Source: Spisula solida | Lineage: Eukaryota > Mollusca > Bivalvia > Venerida > Mactridae | NCBI GenBank assembly: GCA_947247005.1 | Contig: OX365953.1 | Span: 27,774,784 to 27,838,783 of the forward strand | DNA length: 64,000 bases | Reading direction: 5' to 3' | In this document: positions 11,750 to 22,941 of the stretch, one piece after another | How the letters are laid out: every line of letters begins with the position of its first letter | Position numbering within the stretch: the first letter of the stretch is position 1 | Translations under genes and position numbers: made by a program | Notes under the pieces: generated by a model | Seen by the model: the letters and a program-made list of their open reading frames with translations, nothing else | Database searches by the model: none | Told to the model about the DNA's origin: nothing

Positions 11750-11905
11750 CGTGGTTTTCAGAAGTGGAGGTTAGTGAGTCGGGCTTCGTCATCAGTACCG
11801 ATTTAGTTTGGTAGGAATTTCCCGTGCCCCGGCAGAGATTCAAACCAGGGACCTCTGGATCGGTACTAAGTTGAGAGCGCTTATCACTCGACAACTGTTC
11901 CACCA
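11750..11905 (-). repeat. tRNA-derived SINE head and proximal body
   Basis: Minus strand: TGTCGAGTGATAAGCGCTCTC (box A side, plus 11,872-11,892), then GGTCCCTGGTTTGAATCTCTG containing box B (11,835-11,846) followed by GCCGGGGCACGGG. The box A-box B spacing fits a class II tRNA with a long variable region. Similar heads occur at 3.3 and 6.2 kb. The body probably extends toward 11,700. Confidence 0.75.
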
Positions 11906-12041
11906 AAATGTCTGCCAGGAAAAGTGAAATTTGAAGACTGCATCGGCAAAGTTATGATCTACTTATTCCAATTCATATTCACCTTATCGACATTACCGGA
12001 TAAACATGCGTAATTTCAAAATATATAGGAGCCATGACTAA

Positions 12042-12582
12042 AACCCCTTTCACAATTGTCGTAGGAATGTTTTCGTTGCACGAGGCTTATGGGTCTACAT
12101 GGAAATGTACCAATTTGCGCCTGGAAAGGGTGCGACAGCTCAACGATGCATTTTTGGAACTACCGTGCGTCCGCCACACGACAGACAGACGTATGATGGT
12201 CATGCGATGGTCGCAGGTCATAACAATTGACGCGCGAAAGCCTTAAGATGAACAGTTGTAGCACATCCGTCGTACGATAAAAGCATTGTCAAACTATTAG
12301 CTGGTTTAAAAAATAAGTTTCAGCAGCTGGGTATAATTAATCAAAACGTCCAACCAAACTCTTTATTTTCAAATAATAATAAATATTTGCAAATAGGAAC
12401 TTGCTAAATGCTAGTATTAAACTGAAATACATGTATGCATGATCAATTTAATTATAAAAATGCATTTTGTGGTCCGATGGTGTCAAACGCGACAAAATGT
12501 CTTAAGTTTGTTGTAAGACGGACATAGGATATTCCTCAAATTTACATCTAAGACTCGTCGTATGACAATTGTGAAAGGGGTT
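12042..12582. mobile_element. PIF/Harbinger-like MITE (541 bp) with TAA target duplication
   Basis: Terminal inverted repeats are visible: left AACCCCTTTCACAATTGTCG, right its near-complement ending CAATTGTGAAAGGGGTT. TAA stands at 12,039-12,041 and again at 12,583-12,585. A 3-bp TWA target duplication is the established signature of PIF/Harbinger transposons; the superfamily call is inference from that. The inside is GC-richer than its surroundings and holds a 70-residue frame that overlaps the left terminus and looks incidental. No transposase is present, so it is non-autonomous. Confidence 0.8.
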
Positions 12583-12740
12583 TAACTTTGATTTTAAAAT
12601 GTTTGGAAAAAATTATTTGTTACAAGCTTCATTTAAATGAGAGTTAAGAATTTCCCTGAAAAATATGCTAAAAGTGTCTGTCTGTAGAATGCCTGGAGCT
12701 AGTATAGGATTTAATTACTGATAAGGAAGAGAACTTTGTA

Positions 12741-12835
12741 GGAATCCACTTAGCTCACTCAGTAGAGCATTGAACCTTCTTAATATATAGCAAATGGTTC
12801 CAGGTTTGAGCCCTGGTCCGGCTACATACTTTTTT
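12741..12835 (+). repeat. tRNA-like sequence / tRNA-derived SINE with intact D- and T-arms
   Basis: GCTC-ACTCAGTA-GAGC forms a perfect D-arm (box A, 12,751-12,766), and CCAGG-TTTGAGC-CCTGG a perfect T-arm with a 7-base loop (box B 12,803-12,813). A T6 tract at 12,830-12,835 could stop pol III. The acceptor stem does not pair well and no clean anticodon arm is visible, so I favour a young SINE head or decayed tRNA over a functional tRNA. Confidence 0.7.
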
Positions 12836-13184
12836 AACCTTGTTTCATTATTAACGTTCCCGTAGATGATACCATGTACTATTCTGTATAAACTGTTATA
12901 TATAGTCGGTTATGTTACTGATGTACGCACGTGCGTAACATTAAATATAAATATAAGTCTCAAATTTTCACGAATCGTGAGGACCCCCAACCATAACCAC
13001 CAACTTCAAGGCTTATGAGTCAATTCAAGTCTGGCTACGCCCCTGTCGTAGTATTCGATATTACACATTTCTGATTATTTGGCTTATTATTCTGACTAAT
13101 AAATTTAAAAATACACCGGAATGGTCATGTAGCGTTGTTGCTCATTTTGGCATACTAATTGGTTAAATTGGGTTGTTTAAATTT
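12836..13184. other. Non-coding, nothing recognised
   Basis: AT-rich spacer between the tRNA-like sequence and a family M copy; it may contain the SINE's 3' body, which I cannot delimit. Confidence 0.4.
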
Positions 13185-13545
13185 GGTCATTCAGCTTGGG
13201 CTGTTAAGCTTATTGGAGCTAGGTCATTCTTGGTGACACTCGACTAAGGCTTGTTGCTTGTTGAAACCAAGTCATCCGGCCGGGGCTTTCGGTGTTTATT
13301 TATTATTGTATCTTTCCGCCGTTTTACATTTGAAACTAGGTCGTTCTGAGTGGGCATTCAGCCTTTTGATTGCTGAAACTGTTTCATTCAGATTTTTGAC
13401 AGCTGGGATTTGGGCGGATCATTTTTCTCGCTCGGCTGGGTGTTGGGCATTGTGCCTTGTATATTTTTATGATTTCGGTGCTCGACTGGTTAAGTAGAGT
13501 GTAGCCATCCCTGTCCGACTTAATGTTATCTTTTTGCTCAGCATC
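13185..13545 (+). repeat. Dispersed repeat 'family M', long copy
   Basis: Contains the family landmarks in order: GAAACTAGGTCGTTCTGAGTG, GGGCATTCAGCCTTTTGATTG, GACAGCTGGGATTTGGGCGG, TTGGGCATTGTGCCTTGTAT, GTGCTCGACTGGTTAAGTAG and CCCTGTCCGACTTAAT. The last part matches the conserved 3' end of the other copies. A 79-residue open frame at 13,258-13,497 lies entirely in the repeat; other copies do not keep the frame, so I do not regard it as coding. Confidence 0.8.
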
Positions 13546-13872
13546 CTAACTGCAAAAAAATACATCCTAAGCAATACCAGTAAATTTTCTGGCTGCTGAA
13601 AACTATTCAACTTCAATTCAACTTCAATATTTTATTTGATGTAAACATATAAAATGTTTATTGCCAATGCAATAATAATAATGTGGCATACTTTGATTTG
13701 TTCTTTCCCTACATGCATTAATTCTAATCGTGAAAGTACGGCCATCTCAGTTTGTCTACTAAATATTGCAATGCATAAAGCCGGGGTGATCAGAATTACA
13801 TACATTTGAACAACCTCAGGTCTTTCAGCTCTTTGATTCCTGTTTACCCTTAAGTACATGACTGTAGTTAAA

Positions 13873-14025
13873 ATGCATACATGTTTCTTTATGTAAACTG
13901 TACATACATAGATGCATACACTCTACATTAATTTATTAATTAAGATGTATACATGATTCTTTATGTAAACTGTACATACATAGAGATACATACAATCTAC
14001 ATTAATTTAATAATTAAGAAAGAAA
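13873..14025 (+). repeat. Two-unit tandem repeat (about 74-76 bp unit)
   Basis: The unit GCATACATGTTTCTTTATGT..AACTGTACATACATAG..CTACATTAATTTATTAATTAAG is followed directly by a near-copy (GTATACATGATTCTTTATGT...). Both units are AT-rich. A simple local duplication. Confidence 0.85.
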
Positions 14026-14547
14026 AAATCTCCGTTAAAGGCCATGCCTTAGTTCATATTATCATAATACAATCAGTTTTCTCAAGTATAAATCAATAAC
14101 ATTGTCTTAACATTCACAAAACAGTTAACAATCTATTAGAAGCTTTTTATATGAACCTGTTTGAAAATATTTTCATGGATTGTCTATTTTTAAATACAAA
14201 ATAAAAGACAAATAATATGCACAGATATGTACCTTTGTGCATCAAGCATGTATCATCAGTCACTAATGTTGAAACCTATAGATGTGTATTCTTTTATATG
14301 GTGGGTGTAATAACATATGGGCACACTTGATGTTTACTCAGTAAATTTTCACATGCAAATAAATGCTCAGCACTGTATGAATGGACAGTTAGATAATCCC
14401 TAAGGATCATTAGGCCAAGCTTATTTTGAACATTAGAATTATATTTTCTAAAATGCAAAACATCTTCTGTTCTTGAATTGTGCCAGAATAGATTTTGTTA
14501 ATCATTGTCACTCTAGTGATCGATTTGTTTTTGTCGGAGTATAAGTC
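14026..14547. other. Non-coding, nothing recognised
   Basis: No supported gene or repeat before the foldback element at 14,548. Confidence 0.45.
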
Positions 14548-14733
14548 AGATATAGTACTAGTTATTCGTCAAAAGTGTCTTCTTACTAGGGTTTTTGTAC
14601 TGTTTTGTGAGGACAAACAACAAATTATCCTCGGCTTCGCCTCGGACAATTATGTTCTTTGTCCTCACAAAACTGTACAATAACCCTTGTACATGTAAGA
14701 AGACACTTTTGACGAATAACTAGTACTGTATCT
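14548..14733. mobile_element. Foldback element (186 bp)
   Basis: Long arms are seen: AGATATAGTACTAGTTATTCG...TCAAAAGTGTCTTCTTAC and GTTTTGTGAGGACAAA on the left are complemented by TTTGTCCTCACAAAAC, GTAAGAAGACACTTTTGACG and AATAACTAGTACTGTATCT on the right. The loop (CCTCGGCTTCGCCTCGG) is itself nearly palindromic. It sits just before block B1 at the end of the unit-1-specific segment, so it may mark that segment's insertion or breakpoint. Open frames across it are snapback artefacts. Confidence 0.85.
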
Positions 14734-14750
14734 ATTACATATACAATTAT

Positions 14751-16549
14751 GTTTCGTGGCCGTTACAGTTTTCGTTTTCGCTTTATTTGATACCATGCTT
14801 ATGTGATAAGGATAAGTTTTTGTTATTTTATGCCAGTTTGTTATAACATGCTATTGTCGAATTCAAATGACTTGACACTGTTTTGGGTAAGTATTCCACT
14901 CAATATGAAAACTCGTTATACCTGTTTGCCTGGGTGCTACCTTTATAATGTTTTAATGTTCGCCTATTATTAGTGTATCTAAATTGAAATCGCTACATGA
15001 TTCAACATCATAGTGTGACTTAAATGCCGATTTCCACAAATATGTCATTTTGACAAAAATGCATTTGAGGTTGCACGAAGCAATAACTACTTTTACTGAA
15101 GGATATTATTAGTAACATATCATAAATTACAAGCAAACTATTAATACTTACCAATAGCAGCTGTATGTCTATACTTTATCGCTTGTTAAATGTATTGCGC
15201 CTTGAAACATGCCAGTGACACAAAAACCGACTTCAAGCCTATTAACTGACTTATTGTCGTTTATTATCGATTGTACAAATTGATGGAAATTGATACTTCT
15301 TATAGATCATTCTCGGCCAGAACCGTTGTTTATCAATAACAATTTGTAGAAAGTGTTGTTTCTATTGATCTTAAAATCCTCAACTCTGTCACTTGTGTTT
15401 CAACGTGATTTGAATTTTAGATCCTTTAATGGCATTTACATATTATGCGGTACATCTGAAAGTGAAATGCTTACATGTAGATATGCTTTTGCATGTTGTT
15501 TCCATATTGTTTCCAGTATATGTATTTTCTGTCTTCCAAAACTATTTTTTGTATACTTCTAGAAATTTGTTAAAACATTTTTTTCTTGGTGAATGTGTGT
15601 TTCTCGTTGGTACTGCATCTTGATTTTTGTAGATACCAGTTACTGCAAATTTATATTCTATTCGCTTAACACACTTTGGTGTATCATCATAAACAGTACT
15701 TTCTGCAAACTTTGTTAAATGACTGATAACCTTTTTTAGGATTGAAGTTTAATATAATGCCCGATATTATGTAACTGTCGAAGAGAGTAGTCTTCCTTGT
15801 TTGTAAAAAATAAACTATTGCATGTTTATATAATAGTATGTTTTTCAACTGAAATATGTCGTTGTCATATAACAATTAGAATACAATGTATCGAGTTAAA
15901 TGTAAAGTTAATGTGGTTTATTACCACACATTTTATATTTGTCCTTGATATAAAATCATTTGGAGCACTGTATTTCATTATTCTTCTCGTTTGTGTGTGT
16001 TTTTTTTTTACTTTAATGCACCCTATGTCAGTCCTACAATGTAGGGGTATTATGTTATGTTAACACTTTGACAATGGAAAGAGTTGTCCCGTTCAATTAA
16101 ATTCGAACACGGTCGATAAAATTCAACTCCCATATATTTCTAAAAGTAGGTCACAAGATAATAAAAAACGGACTTGGAAGGCAAACCGGCAGATAAATGA
16201 CACATTGTTAACTATAACGCTTATACTATAACTATTCGATGGAATTATATCGTTAATGGTTCAATTACTACAGGCTTGGTAGATGCTAATCTACTAATCC
16301 TTTTGAACATTAATTTGCAGTTACCGGTTTGTTTTTTCAAATAAAATGAATGCAAGAATGATGCTGCTGTCCTGAATTAGGACGAGTTTATGTATTGATT
16401 ATACACTTTTCTAATGGATCCGTCTCAATATGCGAATTCAAATTAAATTTTATATTGGTCCTGTGATATTTCGCCTGTTAACACAACTCCTTGCTTGTTA
16501 CATCACTAAATCTGGTAGCATTGAATATCGGTGTGCTTTTTTGAGAGTG
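14751..16549 (+). repeat. Segmental duplication block B, copy B1 (3' truncated)
   Basis: Aligns with B2 (from 18,571) and B3 (from 43,861), beginning ACAATTATGTTTCGTGGCCG. Landmarks: TCTCGGCCAGAACCGTTG, TGGCATTTACATATTATGCGG, GCACCCTATGTCAGTCCTAC, AATTCGAACACGGTCGATAA, AATTAGGACGAGTTT and GGTATCGGTGTGC-like text. It ends at about 16,549, whereas B2 and B3 continue with CAGTCATACGGCAACGC, so B1 is truncated at the tandem junction. Short frames shared among copies shift or break between them, arguing against coding function. Confidence 0.9.
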
Positions 16550-16566
16550 TTACATATATATATACA
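16545..16566. other. Tandem duplication junction B1|A2
   Basis: The text passes from B sequence (TTTTTTGAGAGTGTT) into A sequence (CAGATATTGTATATGTCTCTG) through a short ACATATATATATA stretch. In B2 and B3 the B text continues differently at this point, and in A1 the A text is preceded by CATTCAGTATGATA. The junction is therefore a rearrangement breakpoint, with the AT microsatellite as likely microhomology. Confidence 0.8.
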
Positions 16567-18545
16567 GATATTGTATATGTCTCTGTGGACGTTGCTTTAT
16601 AGTTTTGATCCCGTGAGGTCAAGCTTAATGTGAGGATTTAGTACTTTTGATATGTATTGCTTTGATGTTGGGACAATCTATACAGACAATACTGAATTAA
16701 CGTTATGCATCAGAGATAATACTGTCTGATAGCGGTGCATTAAGGTTACACAAAGTCATTTCCCAAAGGTGGCGGGAACATTACATACAAATTGATTGTC
16801 AATAATGACAGTGTTGTGTTTGAACTTGACAATAGTTTTACAAACAACCGGGGAAATATGATGGATTGACCATTCCACATGAGTCTGTTGTGTTTATCAC
16901 TATATATTAAACCTTCATCTTAATGGTATTGTGTCTGCCACCATGCAGTAATTGTTATTCTCTTAGGAATTATTTTCTTGTTATGTTGTATGAGGCGATC
17001 AATTTATAAACACGATTGTCTCGATTATAATACTTAGTACACTCAGGGACTAAATATAGGCACAAATGTTCAGGGGCTATTATTAAGTACGAGGCATTCG
17101 TTTAAAAGAATTTTCATGGTACATTGCTTATTATCTCAACCTAAGTATAGTTTTGAAATGCATTGACAATTTACGTTTGCACGTTTTTAACAACACGCAG
17201 TTTATGGATTAACTATAACTATTATCATAACGAGGCCTGGCTACTACTGATCATGTCATGGGTAAACTCAGATTGCAGGTCCATTGTGCGTGCTCTGCCA
17301 CAAAGTAAGTTGCAGAACTACGCCGGTGGGCTTATCCAAGAGTGGTAAACCTTACTAGAACAATGTGTAACAAACATCGATAAGACATATATATGAGCCA
17401 GTCTCCAGGAAAACCTGCTATATTGACATTATGTAATTACTGCATGTCACAAGGTTGGAAAAAAGCTTTCAAATAAGAAAACATGACATATCTATAGATT
17501 CAAGTTTAAGTCATTTATCCATAATTACTATATCTTAGCTTTAAAATTTCTTATGAATTATGTCGAAACCATTTACTTCGTTGCTATGGTGACCAATTTC
17601 AGAAAAGTACTCTGATTGACAAAAACGAGGAGTTAGTTGTTTAAAACAGTAGTAGCCTTTCTCTAAATGTGAACATCTACAATGTCGATGTATATTTCAA
17701 AACTTAAAACATCATTCTAAAACTTGATACCATTTTGACCAGTTTATGTCAAGAATTGATCAAATGCAGTATTTATAAAGTACTTGTTACAACGATGTCG
17801 AATAACGTTTGAGTGACGCTTGTGACGTCACGCAAATTGGGTCTGAATAGGGTCTCAACAAAACAGCTGTAACTTCCTAAAAAATCAAGATTACTAACAA
17901 AATTTCTTTTGCATTTTGCTTCATTAAGATTACTCTTTTAAATAATAAAAGATCTCAAAATCATTTGTTTTGTCAAAATAGCAGGTTTTCCTGGAGACTG
18001 GCTCATATATATAATGTCGCTGTGTCCAAAGAGCATTAAAATAACCAAATGTGAATTGAGCCTAGCTAGACTCCTACACTGAAATCATCGTCAAAATCGT
18101 ATGTGTTGAGCTAACTCGCTGACATTTTTGCAGTTACCTCATTAATAACTACTTCTGAAGTAATGAAAAACAACATGGCAAGTTTTACTATGGTATAAAA
18201 TGTGCATTTATTAAGTTCCTGAGTGTGTGTCATTCAAATTGGTGCACGCTCTTAGTCACATTTATGATATCTTCACTGTTAAAATTCGGTTGGATTGTTT
18301 CCTCCTCTAGCGTTCACATACGATTGTTTTAAGTAGATTGCCCGGTGCGGACGTTTTATTGCTTTTAGTCTTGCGTCAGTGCAGACAACAGACTTTCAAA
18401 TGCTTAGATAAGCGAACAGTTTGCTGTAACATTCTGTATTATCCGATTTGTATAATGGCAATAAGTTTGATAAATTGAGATGAATATTATTTTAACCGGT
18501 GGCTGACCCGCAACAGTATCAATGCAAGGCGCTTCTCACATCCAA
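16560..18545 (+). repeat. Segmental duplication block A, copy A2
   Basis: Near-identical to A1 from the CAGATATTGTATATGTCTCTG landmark onward. It differs mainly by the inverted-repeat element at 17,394-18,005, which is absent from A1. It joins B2 directly, showing that A-B is the native order; A1 and B1 are separated by 4.7 kb of extra sequence. Confidence 0.9.
17394..18005. mobile_element. Inverted-repeat element D (612 bp), copy 1
   Basis: Left end TGAGCCAGTCTCCAGG continuing AAAACCTGCTAT is exactly complemented at the right end (ATAGCAGGTTTTCCTGGAGA...GGCTCA), about 30 bp. A1 lacks it, so it is an insertion in A2. Flanks are TATA-rich, so the duplicated target may be TA, but its length is ambiguous. 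The inside shares GTTGCTATGGTGACCAA and AGTTAGTTGTTTAAAACAG with copies at 44.5 and 63.6 kb. No transposase is seen; a non-autonomous DNA transposon is inferred. Confidence 0.9.
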
Positions 18546-18570
18546 TATAAGCAAAGTCGCTTTACATGGT

Positions 18571-21500
18571 ACAATTATGTTTCGTGGCCGTTATAGTTTT
18601 CGTTTTCGCTCCATTTGATACCATGCTTTTGTGATAAGGATAAGTTTTTGTTATTTTTTGCCAGTTTTTTATAACATGCTATTGTCGAATTCAAATTACT
18701 TGACACTGTTTTAGGTAAGTACCGGTATTCTACTCAATATGAAAACTCGTTATACCTGTTTGCCTGGGTTCTACCTTTATAATGTTTTAATGTTCGCCTA
18801 TTATTAGTGTAAATACTATCTGAATTGAAATCGCTACATGATACAACATCATAGTGTGACTTAAATGCTGATTTCCACAAATAGGTCGTTTTGACAAAAA
18901 TGCATTTGAGGTTGCACGAAGCAATAACGACTTTTACTGAAGGATATTATTAGTTACACATCATAAATTACAAGCAAACTATTAATAATTATTACCAATA
19001 GCAGCTGTATGTCTATACCCAATCGCTTGTTGAATGTATTGCGCCTTGAAACATGCCAGTGACACAAAAACCGACTTCAAGCCTATTAACTGACTTATTG
19101 TCGTTTATTACACAAATTGATGGAAATTGATACTTCTTATGGATCATTCTCGGCCAGAACCATTGTTTATCAATAACAATTTGTAGAAAGTGTTGTTTTT
19201 ATTGATCTTAAAATCCTCAACTCTGTCACTTGTGTTTCAACATGAAACGTGATTTGAACTTTAGATCCTTTAATGGCATTTACATTTTATGCGGTACATC
19301 TGAAAGTGAAATGCTTAGATATGCTTTTGCATGTTGTTTCCATATTGTTTCCAGTATATGTATTTTCTGTCTTTCAAAACTGTTTTTTGTATAATTCTAG
19401 AAATTTGTTAAAACATTTTTTTCTTGGTGAATGTGTGTTTCTCGTTGGTACTGCATCTTGATTTTTGTAGATACCAGTTACTGCAAATTTACATTCTATT
19501 CGTTTAACACACTTCGGTGTATGATCATAAACAGTACTTTCTGCAAACTTTGTTAAATGACTGATAACCTTTTTTAGGATTGAAGTTTAATATAATGCCC
19601 GATATTATGTAACTATCGAAGAGAGTAGTCTTCCTTGTTTGTAAAAAATAAACTATTGCATGTCTATATAATAGTATGTTTTTCAACTGAAATAATGTCG
19701 TTGTCATATATCTCAGTATTAACAATTAGAATACAATGTATCGAATACAAGTTAATGTGGTTTATTCCCACACGTTTTATATGTGTGCTTGATATAAAAA
19801 TCATTTGGAGTACTGTATTTCATTATTCTTCTCGTTTGTGTGTGTTTTTTTTTATTTTACTTGAATTTTTAGTTTTGACAAATGTGCAGCCACCATGTGG
19901 AACAGTCTGCCAATTGAAATAAAAAATATTGACTCTCTGCTGGTTTTCAAAAAGACACTAAAAACGCACATGTTTAAAATGGCATATCAGTGATCAGTGG
20001 ATGTTAATTAGATTTTCACGACACCAACCTACTTTCAAGGAATTAACTTTCGCGTGTACAGCGCTTTAGAGACTTGTTTTATAAGGCGCTATATAAATAT
20101 TTTCAATTATTAGTAGTATTAATGCACCCTATGTCAGTCCTACAATGTAGGGGTATTATGTTATGTGAACACTTTGACAATGGAAAGAGTTGTCTCGTTC
20201 AATTAAATTCGAACACGGTCGATACAATTCAACTCCCATATATTTCTAAAAGTAGATAATAAAAAACGGACTTGGAAGGCAAACCGGCAGATAAATGACA
20301 CATTGTTAACTATAACGTTTATACTATAACTATTTGATGGAATTATATCGTTAATGGTTCAATAACTACAGGCTTGGTAGATGATAATCTACTAATCCTT
20401 TTGAACATTAATTTGCAGTTACCGTTTTTTTTTAAAAAAAAATGAATGCAAGAATGATGCTGCTGTCCTGAATTAGGACGAGTTTTTGTATTGATTATAC
20501 ACTTTCCTAATGGATCCGCCTCAATATGCGAATTCAATGTAAATTAAATATTGGTCCTGTGATATTTCGCCTGTTAACACAACTCATTGCTTGTTACATC
20601 ACTAAATCTGGTAGCATTGAAATATCGGTGTGCTTTTTTGTGAGTGTTCCAGTCATACGGCAACGCATTCAACAAGTATCACTTAAACAGTAATGCATAA
20701 CGATATCATCGGAACCAATATCTGAGAAAAGCTGGGCCCTGAAAGATTTTTTTTCGGAATTTTGTATTTTTTTGGCTTTTTTGTTGAAAATTATTTTCTT
20801 GACACAATAAAGAAAGATTTTTGTCATAATTCCAAATATTGACAAAGTTTTGACCTTCAAATGGAACCAATAACGTGTATGTTTTGTGCAAAAACGGACA
20901 TTTCAACATTGACATATTTTATAACTGTTCATTTGCTATGATTCCACTTACCATTTCATTTGATTTAAATTGATTTGAATAATGGTACTTCTTACTTATT
21001 GGTGAAACATAACATTTCATGTTTTATAAATTGCACCGAATGATAACTCGCTGAAAACTCGTGAAACCTTACATACTTTATATTCACCGAAATTGGGACA
21101 GGATGTGTGTGTGTCACTTTCATAAACAGCATGTATCCGGAAATTACATGTTTTGTACATTGTTTTCACTGTTTACTAGTAATCATCTAATAGAAGGTTC
21201 TTCTCGGCATGTTCCGTCGAATGAAGGTATTCTGAATCATAGTTCCGATTCCCATACTGGACTTGACAGGCTCATTAGTGACGACCATATGGGCAAACAA
21301 CGTTATGTTGCCTTGGGTAACTTTTGGTAGTAGGTCAACAGTATTTGACCCAAATTATACGTTGGATTTATCCTGTCCTGTTGCATGTATTGCATCAATC
21401 ACATGCTCTATATACTGATATTGAACTTCCAAAGTAGCACTTTCCCTAAATTTATACAAACAAAAAGTTCATGGCTTCCACAACAAAACAAATGGACTAC

Positions 21501-22941
21501 CTATATACCCCGCTCAGAGTGTGTCACCTGCTATTATTATTTGTTTTCCTTTGGATATCAGACTGGCTTGGCAAATGTTCTTCCTGATAATTTAATTCTA
21601 TTATTCGAATATAATTATATGATACACTCTTTTATCGTCATTATGTGTTAAATAATCGATTGTAATCCACTCATTCATGAGATATTGTGTTCTGAATCTA
21701 ATTGATCGATTTATGTTATTAAATGCTGATTCTTTGCTGATACTTGTCACCAATATATCCGGCCCATCTGAACAATAACAATCTCTAAAATAAATTTGAC
21801 AGGACGTCCGTATTTAGGTCAAGTATTTATAAAGCATTTTAAAACAACATTTCTTGAAGCTCAACTTAATACTAGTATATTGTATTGATCTCAAACACAT
21901 TTGAAGTCAAGTATTATGACGTTAGTGTATAACAATTATCATGTTCATCAGTCACATCGTTGCAAACGATACACAATTATTAAACTTTAAATTTGTCTAA
22001 TTTTGCTGGTAGTGATAAAACATTCAGAAGTGTTTTCTGATTTTATAGTAGAGCTTGTATCCAGTCGCCCACAATCAACACTGATGTTTAGTGGTTCGTT
22101 GTCCATACATATACCGGGTAAAAGTATTGCAGAACAACTGAAAATTAAAATAATGACATTTAAATGAAATCAATTTGGTAATGATGTGTTGAAAAACCAA
22201 TACAACTATATAAACTCGTAGAATTTTCAAATAACTAATTGCGCTGTTCATGGATGTTCTTTCTATGTTACATGTACAGTTCTATTTCACACGTTTACCC
22301 CGTCTCTGTCGGTCTTGTTGAATTTCCAATTGATTGCATTCACAAATCTGTCGAAATGTTCATATTGATATTCGATATGTATTGCCGTTATATTGTCTTG
22401 TTTCTAGTGTATTACTTACGAACATTGTGATAAGTTCATTGAGCTGATATTATGAATGAAATTTATTAAATTATGAAACATTCATAAAAACGCACTCATT
22501 TAATTCAGTGTTTATGGCGAATTACTTATCCTTCTTTTGCAGCACAACTTCAATCTGATGCCCCTTTTATGTCTACAATGATGTATGGAACTGTCCTCAG
22601 AGAATATTAACTTCACAAGAAACACACTGTCTTCGGCAACCCAATTAGTAACATGAACATAAGTGTCGTAAAATCACATTTTTGACATGTACCAGTTTAG
22701 GTCATATGATGTTTTAACATTCCGAAAAGGGTTCTTCTGATACACCATAGTGTTCTTATATTTAATAGAAATCGCGTGCCCTCGGGATTTCTGAGAAAAG
22801 CATTTTGAGTTTTGAGTGTCACGTGGTAACTTATTATTTCGTTCTTTATTAATTTAAATGTAATATAAACGGTACAAAATGTAGTTTTAAAAGTGTTTAA
22901 AAGTTTTAAAGACAGTAAGTTGTATACGCGGCAATGAATAT
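18571..22941 (+). repeat. Segmental duplication block B, copy B2
   Basis: Follows B1 at an offset of about 3.84 kb in its first part and B3 at about 26.6 kb further on. It is longer than B1 and continues to C1. It holds a LINE tail (about 19,857-20,110) absent from B1 and B3. It also holds 21,763-22,615, which is absent from B3, where text jumps from CCAATATATCCG to AGAAACACACTG; that stretch is either an insertion here or a deletion there. Frames inside (for example 21,061-21,330) are not preserved in B3 and I do not call them genes. Confidence 0.9.
19857..20110 (+). mobile_element. 5'-truncated LINE (non-LTR retrotransposon) 3' end
   Basis: Codons 19,877-19,990 encode 38 residues ending in a stop at 19,991, including MWNSLPIEIKNIDSL and FKKTLKTHMFKMAYQ. 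The pattern WNSLP-(E)I-(R/K)...FK..LK..(M/L)F is a well-known C-terminal signature of CR1/RTE-like LINE polyproteins. The 3' UTR carries the pair AGCGCTTTA and AAGGCGCTATATAAAT, typical of such LINE tails, then an A/T-rich end. In B1 and B3 the flanks are joined directly (TTTACTTTAATGCACC), proving insertion after duplication. Everything upstream of the C-terminus is missing. Confidence 0.85.

Noticed and set aside
21061..21651. Two plus-strand frames of 88-89 residues in B2
   Set aside because: The B3 copy has frame-breaking indels in the same places, so they are not under protein constraint.
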